Part shown: positions 38,025-49,144 of the stretch, piece after piece
How the letters are laid out: the number at the start of each line of letters is the position of its first letter
How positions within the stretch are numbered: position 1 is the first letter of the stretch
Source of the DNA: Lota lota
Lineage: Eukaryota > Chordata > Actinopteri > Gadiformes > Lotidae
Assembly (NCBI GenBank): GCA_026745465.1
Contig: JACYXH010000131.1
Location: 10,001-74,000 of the forward strand
Direction of reading: 5' to 3'
DNA length: 64,000 nucleotides
The notes under the pieces: model-generated
Seen by the model: only the letters and a program-made list of their open reading frames with translations
What the model was told of the DNA's origin: nothing
Databases searched by the model: none
Translations under genes and position numbers: made by a program

Positions 38025-38752
38025 ACTTCACTACAGTCAACTAATGAAGATGAGCCTGCTGCCCTGGTAGTACTACATACAAGTAGCAGACCCATCTTCA
38101 CTATCAACTAATAAAGATGAGCTGCCCTGGTAGGCCTACATACAAGTAGCAGACCCATCTTCACTATCAACTAATGAAGATGAGCTGCCCTGGTAGGCCT
38201 ACATACAAGTAGCAGACCCATCTTCACTATCAACTAATGAAGATGAGCCTGCTGCCCTGGTAGGCCTACATACAAGTAGCAGACCCATCTTCACTATCAA
38301 CTAATGAAGATGAGCTGCCCTGGTAGGCCTACATACAAGTAGAATACCCATCTTCACTATCAACTAATGAAGATGAGCCTGCTGCCCTGGTAGGCCTACA
38401 TACAAGTAGCAGACCCATCTTCACTATCAACTAATGAAGATGAGCTGCCCCGGTAGGCCTACATACAAGTAGCAGACCCATCTTCACTATCAACTAATGA
38501 AGATGAGCCTGCTGCCCTGGTAGGCCTACATACAAGTAGCAGACCCATCTTCACTATCAACTAATGAAGATGAGCTGCCCTGGTAGGCCTACATACAAGT
38601 AGCAGACCCATCTTCACTATCAACTAATGAAGATGAGCTGCCCTGGTAGGCCTACATACAAGTAGCAGACCCATCTTCACTATCAACTAATGAAGATGAG
38701 CCTGCTGCCCTGGTAGGCCTACATTCAAGTAGCAGACCCATCATTTGTGATT
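38025..38752. repeat. Minisatellite with alternating 63- and 67-base units
   Basis: About eleven direct copies containing gatgagctgccctggtaggc and acatacaagtagcagaccc. Longer units carry four extra bases (gagcctgctgccc against gagctgccc). No spacers vary, so it is not a CRISPR array. Confidence 0.95.
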
Positions 38753-39638
38753 GACACCTGTGGCAAACGGCGTTTCTAATTAATTGCATTTTTAAATACT
38801 GTCAGGGACAATATAGAATGATGAAGGCCCAGTGGTTAGAACCGGTTGGTTCCTGTAGCTGTCAATCAAACTGCTTTAACTGAATTAGTGCCACGCCCAA
38901 TCAATCCAAAAATCTCTGATGAGAAAATATAAAGCTTTTTTTAAACTGCATTTTATCAAATTAAACAGCATATTTCTATCAATAGAAATATGATAGAAGA
39001 CTAGAAGACTAATATAAACGTCAACTTTCATGAACACATTTGCTTGTTTCGATTTTGGTGACTTTAACGATTCAGGTGATATTGTATTGAGTATTGTTGA
39101 GCCAATCCCAATATTGTGTTATGTAGTGTAGGCCTACTCTATGTTTGAGAGGATCACTCGTATGAGAGGAACATGAAATCATATCAACACATAAATCAAT
39201 GGTGATGACTGGTTCATGTACGTAGGGTTCATGTTTTTCAGGTCAGCCAGTTAAACTAACATAATCTATCCAGCAGATGGTGCTACGGTGTACCTTTATC
39301 TACTGTTTCAAAACGGACCTTACATCAAATCAATTGGCTTAAAATTCTCAAGACGTTTAAATGATTCATGTAAACCTGTAGCTTCATTCTCCGCGTTACT
39401 AGCTAGAGTTGAATGAAACAGACATAACTGCATACTACAGCAGTGTTGGCATTTAACAAACTGTAGGCCTGGAAACAACTATGTTCATACATTTAGTCAG
39501 CACTATTATAGGCCTACAGTTATGAAGCCTATTTGTATAGGACTGCTGTGTTGATGGTTGCAATTTTATTTTTTTACTGTGGTGATCATTGTTTTGATGT
39601 TCCCGAATGTAGCTTAATAATCATGTCTATAATGATGC

Positions 39639-39639
<1 letters not shown>
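38753..39639. other. Intergenic, nothing recognised
   Basis: AT-rich single-copy-looking DNA without a supported gene. Confidence 0.5.
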
Positions 39640-39684
<45 letters not shown>

Positions 39685-39687
39685 GAG

Positions 39688-39730
<43 letters not shown>

Positions 39731-39809
39731 CACACCCATCCACACACACACACACGCACGCGCACACACACATGCATACGCACGCACACACACACACACA
39801 CACACACAC
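39640..39809. repeat. Compound (AC)n microsatellite
   Basis: (AC)n with GAAC, CGC and TAC interruptions. Cys-Val and Thr-His frames across it are artefacts. Confidence 0.95.
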
Positions 39810-39824
39810 GAAATGAGCACTGCT

Positions 39825-39957
39825 TCCTCTACTTCCCACTCTGACTGAATCCGCTGTCTGCTGCTCTCATAGCTCTGCTGCTCGTGTTTGCACTGTGCGC
39901 GTGCACGCCGGGCGCGTTCCTGCAGCGAGCGTAGCGGCAATAAACACATCTGTTCTC
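39825..39957 (+). repeat. Dispersed ~120-base repeat beside (AC)n, copy 1
   Basis: From cactctgactgaatccgctg to aataaacacatctgttct. Copies lie at 52246-52361 (same strand) and 60237-60357 (opposite strand). Each is joined directly to a CA/TG or TG-plus-G microsatellite, so the repeat and microsatellite moved or were duplicated together. Confidence 0.85.
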
Positions 39958-39994
39958 TCTTCTTCTTCTTTTTTGAATGTTGGATCGGGGCTGG

Positions 39995-41272
39995 AGCTTT
40001 ATTCTTAATTATTCATTGGTTCCTATAACTATATAAGCCTAATTATAAAGGGTAATGAAGGTTTAATAGAAGAGTTCTCAACAGCTTTATTCTTTATTAT
40101 TCGTTTGTTCCTATAACTATAAAAGCATAATTATAAAGGGTAATGAAGGTTTAATAGAAGAGTTCTCAACAGCTTTATTCTTTATTATTCGTTTGTTCCT
40201 ATAACTATAAAAGCATAATTATAAAGGGTAATGAAGGTTTAATAGAAGAGCTCTCAACAGCTTTATTCTTTATTATTCGTTGGTTCCTATAACTATATAA
40301 GCCTAATTATAAAGGGTAATGAAGGTTTAATAGAAGAGTTCTCAACAGCTTTATTCTTTATTATTCGTTTGTTCCTATAACTATAAAAGCATAATTATAA
40401 TGGGCAATGAAGGTTTAATAGAAGAGTTCTCAATAGTACAGCTGCATTTTTAAAACAGACATACTACATATTCTGTATTTTGTATATAGTGTCAGAGGAC
40501 TTATTTCAAAATACTAAATTGATTTATTTAATGCCACATTTATTAATTTCAGGGTACTTTTATTTCATAACGCTACATTTATTTATTCAATACCACTTTT
40601 TTTTTTCATGGAAAATAAGGTGGCATTATTAAATGCCACTTTTTTTGTGGCATTAAATTAATAAAAGTAGCATTATGAAATAAGAGTCCCCTGACATAAA
40701 TAAATTTGGCATTATTGAATAAATGTAGCATAATGAAATAAAAGTTCACTGAAATAAATAAATGTAGTATTAAATAAATAAATGTAGCATTTTGAAATAA
40801 GTCCCCTAACACTTTATAAAAAATACAGAATATATTGAGTATGTCTGTTTAAAAAAATGCAGCTGTAACGTTGAGAACTCTTCTATTAAACCTTCATTAC
40901 CCTTTATAATCAGGCTTATATAGTTATAGGAACCAACGAATAATAAAGAATAAAGCTGTTGAGAACTCTTCTATTAAACCTTCATTACCCTTTATAATTA
41001 TGCTTATATAGTTATAGGAATCAACGAATAATAAAGAATAAAGCTGTTGAGAACTCTTCTATTAAACCTTCATTACCCTTTATAATTATGCTTATATAGT
41101 TATAGTAACCAACGAATAATAAAGAATAAAGCTGTTGAGAACTCTTCTATTAAACCTTCATTACCCTTTATAAATATGCTTATATAGTTATAGGAACCAA
41201 CGAATAATAAAGAATAAAGCTGTTGAGAACTCTTCTATTAAACCTTCATTACTCTTTATAATTAGGCTTCTA
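39995..41272. repeat. Foldback element: 88-base tandem units in inverted arms
   Basis: About five 88-base units (ttctcaacagctttattctt ... gggtaatgaaggtttaatag) run forward at 39995-40433 and about five run in reverse complement at 40869-41272. The inner parts (cagctgcatttttaaaacag at 40439 and its inverse near 40860) also pair. The middle is AT-rich with TTTATT/AATAAA words. The arms could fold into a stem of roughly 400 bases. Confidence 0.9.
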
Positions 41273-41282
41273 TAGTGAGATT

Positions 41283-41980
41283 CATAATGAGCGATGTTGG
41301 ATATGAAACGCACCACACACCGTGGCCTTATCCTACAAGTGTCCGAGAAGCTTCATGAACCTTCTCGGACCCCAACAATAACCGCTCCCCAGATGGAGCT
41401 GACTTTGTGACGTCACGGGGCCTCCGAAAGGGCCCGTAGACATCCCGGAAAGAACCGGACCGGAGTTCAGAGCAGCGTGGAACGGGTTTCTTTCTGCATT
41501 ATGTGATTATTCTAGTAACGTTGACTAAAGAGCATAGGTTACTAAGTTTAAGATCATAGACGACATACTAAGACGGAACAAGTGTTTATATTGGTAATGA
41601 TAAGAATTGTAGACAATATAATTACAGAGTAATGAGCACTGTCAATAATTAATAACATCCTAGTTGTATATATAACAAGTATATATTTAAAGTAATAATA
41701 ACTCAAGTAGAAGTAAAAGTATTCATCAGATAATGACTTGAGGAAGAGTAAGAAAGTATCTAGTGAAAAGACTACTCAAGTACTGAGTTACTTCAAACCA
41801 AATGATTTATTGTTGTAATAAGCAGAGCAAAATGAATGTAAATAGACAAATATTACATTGTATATGCTTGTCTAATAGACATTAACAACATATGAAATAG
41901 TATGTATCCCTTCAAATAAAACAACACACAATAACACATTACATCTTTACAAAATAACATGAATGAAGGCAAATACAGCC

Positions 41981-42060
<80 letters not shown>

Positions 42061-42424
42061 ACTTGAGTAAAACTGAAAGTATGTTACATTAAAACTAATC
42101 TTAAAAGTAATATATTCAAAACATTACTGAAGTAAATGAAAGAGTAAATATAACCTCTGCGTGTATTTATGTGTGTGTACTGTGTATAATATGTGTGTGT
42201 GTGTTTGTATTTATGTATGTGTGTACTATGTGTGTGTGTGTACTATGTGTGTGTTTACTGTGTGTGTACTATGTGCGTGTGTGTGTGTACTGTTTGTGTG
42301 TGTGTGTACTGTTTGTGTGTGTACTGTTTGTGTGTACTATGTATGTTTGTAGTGTGTGTTTACTATGTGTATGTGTAGTATGTGTGTGTGTGTACTATGT
42401 GTGTTTGTACTGTGTGTGTGTCTA
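41283..42424. repeat. Duplicated NLR 3' flank
   Basis: Matches 8148-9200. It includes a (TC)n microsatellite at 41985-42058 absent from the first copy and a TG-rich tract at 42160-42445 that meets the end of the B30.2 exon. Confidence 0.8.
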
Positions 42425-43006
42425 CTATGTGTGTGTGTGTGTGTGCGCCGCCGCGCACAACCGACACAGAGACACTGAGTCACCAACCCCCCATAACCTA
42501 AACCCAGGGAGGAGGTCCTCCTGGGTGAAGGTGGACTGGAAGGTGTGGATGTGTGTCAGTGTGTCTGAGGACCCTCCTACATCTGGGGACACTCTGTAGA
42601 AGGACAGAGTGCCAGCAGGCCGGTCTAGATACACTCCTACTCTGTTAGAGCTGGGGGGGGAGACGTTTGACTGTTCTACTACCGTTGTTCCTGGCAGAGT
42701 AACCATTATCATTACCATGAAGACTCCAGGACTTGTTGTTCTCTCCAAGCAAGCCATTACGACCCCCTCCTCTCCTTGTGATTCCTCTGTTTGTCACTCC
42801 TGTAGCAACACCTCCTTCCCTCTCCTCCTCCCAGTAACTTCGGCCAGTCATACCCTCTCTACACAACACCTGGTTACGGTAGTCAAATCTCTCTGGGTGA
42901 TCAGGATACAACTGCTCCTCTCCAACCCGCGTCACCTTTCTGTTGTCCTCAGACAGAGAGAGGTGTCTGTGGGCTGTGTTTGGGTCCAGTGTGAGTCCAC
43001 AGGCAT
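42425..43006 (-). pseudogene. Broken B30.2 exon of a second NLR copy
   Basis: The acceptor (plus-strand boundary at 43006) and PRY start match NLR exon 8, but a G-run (plus 42653-42660) is two bases shorter overall than the equivalent stretch in the intact exon, so the frame shifts to a stop at 42645. The C-terminal half ([20 protein letters not shown]) continues in another frame. The normal stop after SVSLCRL is also gone: the next codons are TGC GCG, running into (CA)n. No NACHT or LRR exons accompany it here. A base-count error in the homopolymer is possible, but the stop loss is independent. Confidence 0.8.
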
Positions 43007-43326
43007 CTGATGGGAGAACAAGACATGATTAGCTGCTGAACCAGTCAAAACATTGAAACCAAGGAAAATGTATAAACTACATTTTCTCCCTCAATATGTA
43101 CACTACATACACATATTATACATCCAAACATTCAGCATGATGAGCCAATTATTCCTATGAAATATCTAAGCAATACTTGTAATACCTTTCAAGATATTAA
43201 ACTTTTGGGTTTCCCAATACACATACATTGCACTCAACCTTCAAAGGGACACCTGTGTGAACAACAGACTGAACAAGCTGAGCTCACATACAGGCTGGAA
43301 ATTAACTGTCGGAGCCATAGAATTGG

Positions 43327-43775
43327 TTCATACATACTATATATACATAGACATGTACTCATACACGTACATACTATATATACATAGACATGTACTCATA
43401 CATACACATACATACTATATATACATAGACATGTAATCATACATACTATATATACATAGACATGTACTTATACATACTCATACATACTATATATACATAG
43501 ACATGGACTCATACATACTATATATACATAGACATGTACTCATACATACTATATATACATAGACATGTACTCATACATACTATATATACATAGACATGTA
43601 CTCATTCATACACGTACATACTATATATACATAGACATGTACTCATACATACACGTACATACTATATATACATAGACATGTACATACTATATAGACATAG
43701 ACATGTACTCATACATTCATGTACATACTATATATACATAGACATGCACTCATACATACACGTACATACTATATA
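43327..43775. repeat. 41-base minisatellite, second array
   Basis: Same unit as 10335-11965. Its right end is cut by the gypsy LTR at 43776. Confidence 0.9.
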
Positions 43776-44106
43776 TGTCATGTTCCTGCTTTTATTCTGG
43801 GTTTCTGTCTGTTTATTTCACTTCCTGTTTTATTTTGAAATTAATCAGCTTTCTCAGTCCCCATGCTTAAATACGCACGCGTCCCATTTCCCTGTGCCAG
43901 ATTGTATTCGATCGTTTGTTCGATTCGATCGTTCCAGCGTTATTCCCAGTGCTTGTTTTTTCTCAGTGTTCCTAGACAATTCCTAGTGTTTGTTTTTCCC
44001 TGCCATTTTTGTTCCTTTGATCAATTAAATTCTCTTACCTGATATTCCCTGTCCGAGTCGTGCATTTGAGTCCGCCATTGTATCGTGACAGTACAATCTG
44101 GCCAAC

Positions 44107-45454
44107 ATGGACTTAGCCGACTCAGAAGCGATTCGATCAGCTCTGCGCGCTCAAGCTCCATATTCTTTGGAATGAGCTGGTGGCGACGGCTAATCGCCAG
44201 GAGAACCAGGTGATCGGAGTGAGTGACCAGATTGCTCAGCTCACCACTCATTTTCAACGTCTCGCTACGAGGGAGTTGTCTACTGGAGGGGACGCCGCCA
44301 CTCCCGCTTCAACGTCTTCCAGTGGATATTCTACGGAACCAAGGCCTTCCTCTTCGCCGTTTCCGCATCTCGCTCGTCCGGAGAGATTTTCTGGGGATTC
44401 CGGAGATTGCCGGGCATTCTTGACCGAGTGTGAACTCCATTTTGAGCTGCAGGCGGTCGCTTACCCTTCGGATAGAGCTAAAGTGGCGTTTATTATTTCA
44501 CATCTTTCTGGAAGAGCAGAGTCATGGGCAGCAGCTGAGTGGAGCCAGAAGTCTGCGGTATGTGACTCTTATATATGCTTTACTCAGACTTTTTCACGGA
44601 TTTTTCAGCATGTTTCTCCCGGTAGGGAGGCTGCTCGTGCTTTGGTGGGATTACGACAAGCAAGAAGAAGGGTTTCGGACTACGCCATTGAGTTTCGCAC
44701 TCTGGCTGCCGAGAGCGGCTGGAATGCTTTTGCTCTTTCTGATGCATTCCTGTGTGGATTATCGGCTCAGGTGAAGGATCACTTGGCACCTTTGGATTTA
44801 CCAGCGGATTTGGATTCGCTTATAGCATTGGCTATTAAGATAGACAAACGACTGCTGAAAAGGGAGAGAGAGGAACATCATGGAAGCAGTTTTTCAAGTG
44901 ACCGGCAGAGGGAGCATTGGTCATCCAGAACTGCTCAGCGGTCTCAAACTGCTTCGTCAGACGTTCTCCGTCCGAGTACGTCTACCTCCAAAGTTCTTCA
45001 TGGCACCTCTTCTGGTGAGTCCGGGACACCGGCAGCTGAGGAGCCGATGCAGTTGGCTAGAGCTCGCCTTTCTCCAGAGGAGCGACAACGTCGCATGAGA
45101 GAGGGACGCTGTCTCTATTGCGCCCAGCTGGGTCATCGTATTGCATTCTGTCCAATAAAAGACGGGGGCTCATCAGTAAACCGGAGGGCGCTGGTTAGCC
45201 GTACACACATTCCTAGTTGTCCCCCTCGTCCCAAGGTTGAGGTCACCCTGACTAATGGTTCTGTTACACTGACGCAGGCGGTGTTAATGGATTCAGGCGC
45301 TGACACCAGCCTTATGGACACCAATCTCTCCAAGAAACTTCTTTTGGAACCTGTTCGGCTTTCCAAACCGTTGGAGGCAGCGGCTCTGGATGGCCAGGAG
45401 GATTACGCACTGCACATCTCCAGTGACCGTGACTTTCTTGGATGGTCACACTGA
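44107..45454 (+). pseudogene. gag and start of protease of the gypsy element
   Basis: An ATG at 44107 opens a short frame that stops at 44174. The main frame, shifted relative to it, is open to 45454. It contains the capsid-like region (ARPERFSGDSGDCRAFLTE), a zinc knuckle CX2CX4HX4C (CLYCAQLGHRIAFC) and the protease active site [12 protein letters not shown]. It ends after a frameshift relative to the pol frame. These proteins would package element RNA and process the polyprotein. As it stands the product is disrupted at both ends. Confidence 0.85.
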
Positions 45455-47798
45455 GACGTTAACTTTTCATCTGTTTGACTCTCCTGCACACCCGGTGGTT
45501 CTTGGGTTTCCGTGGTTCACATCTCACAATCCTCACATTGACTGGCTTTCGGGCAAGATTGTGGAATGGGGAGAAAACTGCAAACTGTCTTGTTTCGCCA
45601 CGCGCATTGAGGTGGGTGGTAGTGAGACCGTTCCCGTCAATGGCAGTCAGGAGGAACCGACATCGGATTTTCCTGACCTCACCGGCGTTCCTGAATGCTA
45701 CTTGGACTTAAGGGAGGTATTCAATAAGACTAAAGCCACTTCACTGCCCCCTCACAGACCTTATGACTGCGCCATTGATCTGCTGCCTGGTACATCCCCT
45801 CCCAAGGGCAGATTGTTTTCTCTGTCATCTCCTGAAATGGGCTCCATGAAGGAGTACGTGGAAGCTTCGCTTAAAGCTGGTATCATCCGTCCTTCGTCTT
45901 CTCCGGCCGGAGCTGGGTTTTTCTTCGTGGGTAAGAAGGACAACTCCCTACGACCCTGTATCGATTACAGAGGACTTAATGACATTACTGTAAAGAACCG
46001 CTACCCTTTACCTCTGATGGCTACTGCCTTTGAACTCCTGCAGGGGACCAAGATTTTCACCAAGCTCGATCTCCGCAACGCTTACCACTTAGTCAGAATC
46101 AGAAGTGGTGATGAGTGGAAGACGGCATTCAATACTCCTACTGGTCATTATGAGTATTTGGTAATGCCTTTTGGCCTCACCAACGCCCCTGCTGTGTTCC
46201 AGGCGTTGGTGAATGATGTTCTAAGAGACTTGTTGAATGTTTTTGTGTTCGTCTACTTGGATGATATCCTCATTTTCTCTCCAGACTTGCAGACACACAC
46301 CCAGCATGTGCGGCAGGTGCTACAGCGGTTGTTGGATAATCAGCTTTATGTTAAGGCTGAGAAGTGTGAATTCCACGTTACCACAGTTTCCTTCCTAGGT
46401 TTCGTGGTGTCTGAAGGAGAGTTCCGCATGGACTTGGACAAGGTGAGGGCGGTAGCTGAGTGGCCTACCCCTATCAATCGTAAACAAGTACAGCGGTTTC
46501 TGGGTTTTGCTAACTTTTACCGCAAATTTATCAGGAACTTTAGCAATGTTGCTGCTCCTCTCCATGATCTCACGTCTGTCAAGGTACCTTTCCAGTGGTC
46601 TCCGTCGGCTGAACAGTCATTCGCTCGCCTGAAGAGGAGTTTCTCCACTGCTCCGGTGCTCGTTCTGCCGGATCCTCATCGCCAGTTCGTGGTAGAGGTG
46701 GACGCATCCGACGTGGGTGTTGGTGCCGTCCTTTCTCAACGTTCCTCTGAGGATGGGCGGTTTCATCCCTGTGCTTTCCTTTCCCGCAAGCTGTCGGGGC
46801 CAGAGAGGAATTACGACGTGGGGGACAGGGAGCTGTTGGCTGTTAAAGTGGCGCTGGAGGAGTGGCGTCACTGGCTGGAGGGGGCAGAGCACCCTTTTCT
46901 GGTGTGGACCGATCACAAGAACCTGGAGTACCTTCGATCGGCTAAGAGACTGAATGCACGACAGGCGAGATGGGCTTTGTTCTTTACCAGATTTAACTTT
47001 ACTCTGTCATATCGTCCTGGCTCTAAGAATGTCAAACCTGATGCTTTATCTCGCTTGTTTGACCCTGACCCATCTCCCTTAGCTCCTACTAACATTTTGC
47101 CAGACTCCTGTATTATAGGAGCTGTCACATGGGAGGTGGAGGCGAAGGTGAAAGAGGCACTGGAGGGTTTAGATATTCCTGAGGAATGTCCTCCAAATCG
47201 TCTGTTTGTTCCTTCTGAGCTACGTTCCCAGGTCATTCATTGGGCTCACACATCGTTGCTCGCCTGCCACCCTGGATCCAAGAGGACCATGTTCGTGGTG
47301 AAGCAGCGTTTCTGGTGGCCATCCATGAAGACGGAGGTGATGGAGTATGTTGCGGCCTGTCCAGTTTGCGCTCGGAACAAGACTTCTCGCCAAGCATCCG
47401 CGGGTCTTCTACAGCCTCTGCCAGTTCCCAAGCGACCATGGTCGGACATTTCCCTGGATTTTGTCACTGGACTACCCCCTTCTGACGGTAACACTGCCGT
47501 TCTTACGGTAGTGGACAGGTTTACTAAAATGGTTCATTTCATTCCTCTGCCGAAATTACCCTCCGCCAAAGAAACGGCGGAGGTTATGCTCTCTCACGTT
47601 TTTCGGTTACATGGATTACCTGCAGATGTGGTGTCGGATCGAGGCCCCCAGTTTGTCTCGCAGTTCTGGAGGGCGTTCTGTAAGCTTATTGGTGCCACTT
47701 ATTTCCCGCACTCGAGCGTGAGGTGGGGGTCCCTTCCGCTGTGGCTTTGGTCAGACGTTGTCGACGGACCTGGACGAGGGCTCGTCAGGTTCTCATGA
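45390..47798 (+). pseudogene. pol (protease end, RT, RNase H, integrase N-part) of the gypsy element
   Basis: The frame overlaps gag by about 65 bases. Reverse transcriptase has YLDDILIF with the catalytic aspartates, and RNase H shows [15 protein letters not shown] and [13 protein letters not shown]. The integrase zinc-binding domain ([19 protein letters not shown]) and the first two catalytic acids ([17 protein letters not shown]) are present. After GATYFPHSS the frame changes and the segment expected to carry the third catalytic acid (Glu) is missing. RT and RNase H look intact; the integrase cannot be catalytic. Confidence 0.88.
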
Positions 47799-48304
47799 GG
47801 AGCAGAGCTGTCTACAAGAGACAGGCCGACTGGCGGAGGTCCGCTGCGCCTCATTATCGTGTGGGTCAGAAGGTGTGGCTGGCTACCAAGGACTTACCAC
47901 TGCGCACTGAGTGTCGTAAGTTGGCCCCTAGTTTTGTGGGCCCGTTTCCGGTGTCCAAGATTGTTAATCCTGTGGCTGTTACGTTGAAGCTTCCCAGGTC
48001 CATGAGGGTTCACCCCACGTTTCACGTGAGCAAGGTCAAGCCCGTCGAGGAGAGTGCTTTGGTGCCTGCCACGTCTCCTCCTCCACCTCCTCGCCTCATT
48101 GACGGGGGTCCCGTGTATACTGTCCGACGTCTCTTGGCAGTTCGGAAACGGGGGCGTGGACGTCAGTTCTTGGTGGATTGGGAGGGGTACGGTCCTGAGG
48201 AAAGGACCTGGGTCTCGGCCAGTAACATACTGGATCCCAGTCTTATTCGGGATTTCTACCTGCTCCATCCTGCGGTGCCTGGGCCGTCCGGTGTTCGGCC
48301 TTAG
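47723..48304 (+). pseudogene. Integrase C-terminus and chromodomain of the gypsy element
   Basis: This frame continues the polyprotein after the integrase deletion. It reads an SH3-like integrase end ([27 protein letters not shown]) and a chromodomain ([31 protein letters not shown]), which in chromoviruses steers integration by binding modified histones. It stops at 48302-48304, just before the purine tract and 3' LTR. Confidence 0.85.
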
Positions 48305-48351
48305 AGGGAGGGGTACTGTCATGTTCCTGCTTTTATTTTGAGTTTCTGTCT

Positions 48352-49144
48352 AATCTACTTAATACAAATTGTACTGAGAAAGTACCTATTCCACTGAAAA
48401 TTGACATATTCCACTACATATTGTACTGAGAATGTACCTGTTGCACTGATAATGTATTACACTGAATACATATTGTACTGAGAATGTATCTATTCCACTG
48501 AATACATATTGTACTGATGATGTACTTATTCCAATGAGAATGACCATTCAATTTTTTGCAATTTATTGTTGAAATCAGAAAAGTTCACAAACATTTCATT
48601 ATGTTGTCATTCATCATTCAGAAATATAAACTGTTCAAAAAAACTACAGATTATGTTATACGAACTAATCATCCAAACTTGTTCTAAACAACTGCAACCG
48701 TTTACAATTTTATAGCATTACACTTGAACAATAGTGTAATTTAAGAATTTCTAATGGGTTACATTTTATATTAGTAAGGGTTATTTTCTTAACGAATTGA
48801 TCGTTGTTAAAAGACAGCAGATTATACATTATATACATTAATGCAGTTCTCTCAGATCTCACATAGCAGATATTCTCAATCATGAAACATGAGTACAAAA
48901 TAAAAAATGTACAAACGTTTTATTATGTTGTCATTCATAATTCAGAGGTATAGACTAATAAAAACGTTTTGTTAAAAAAAACTGTAAATTTTCAGGGTTA
49001 TTTTCTTAATGAATGTATCCTTGTTAAATGACAGCAGTACAAAATTAATGCAGTTCTCTTAGATAAAAATAGTAGAGATTCCCATGCAGGAAACAACAAT
49101 AGTGGTTTTGGTCGTTTGATTATTTTATTATCAAACAAAAGGTC
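48352..49144. other. Tandem-repeat scrap and 3' flank of TRIM gene A
   Basis: 48380-48540 holds degenerate copies of the ~36-base unit of 57432-57800 (gaatacatattgtactgaga). The rest is AT-rich and shares phrases with 57830-58040, the 3' flank of the second TRIM copy. A minus-strand AATAAA (plus TTTATT at 49124-49129) lies about 16 bases after the TRIM stop. Confidence 0.6.

Larger units (their letters stand above)
43776..48351 (+). mobile_element. Ty3/gypsy chromovirus, damaged, 3' LTR truncated
   Basis: The 5' LTR is 43776-44090 (TGTCATG...GTGACA, 315 bases). A purine tract (agagggaggggt) precedes the 3' LTR at 48317, which keeps only about 35 bases before unrelated tandem-repeat sequence begins. 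Internal order is gag, protease, reverse transcriptase, RNase H, integrase, chromodomain. Breaks: the start codon at 44107 is out of frame with the main gag frame, a frameshift splits the protease region near 45400, and an internal deletion removes part of the integrase near 47710. It is not autonomous. It entered the 41-base minisatellite, and the target duplication cannot be checked because the right end is lost. Confidence 0.92.

Noticed and set aside
38025-38752. Regular direct repeats resembling a CRISPR array
   Set aside because: There are no unique spacers; successive units are whole copies of a 63/67-base minisatellite in a vertebrate genome.
39586-39949. Cys-Val repeat proteins
   Set aside because: Translation of an (AC)n microsatellite; the same applies to 8992-9282, 42161-42599 and 51969-52222.
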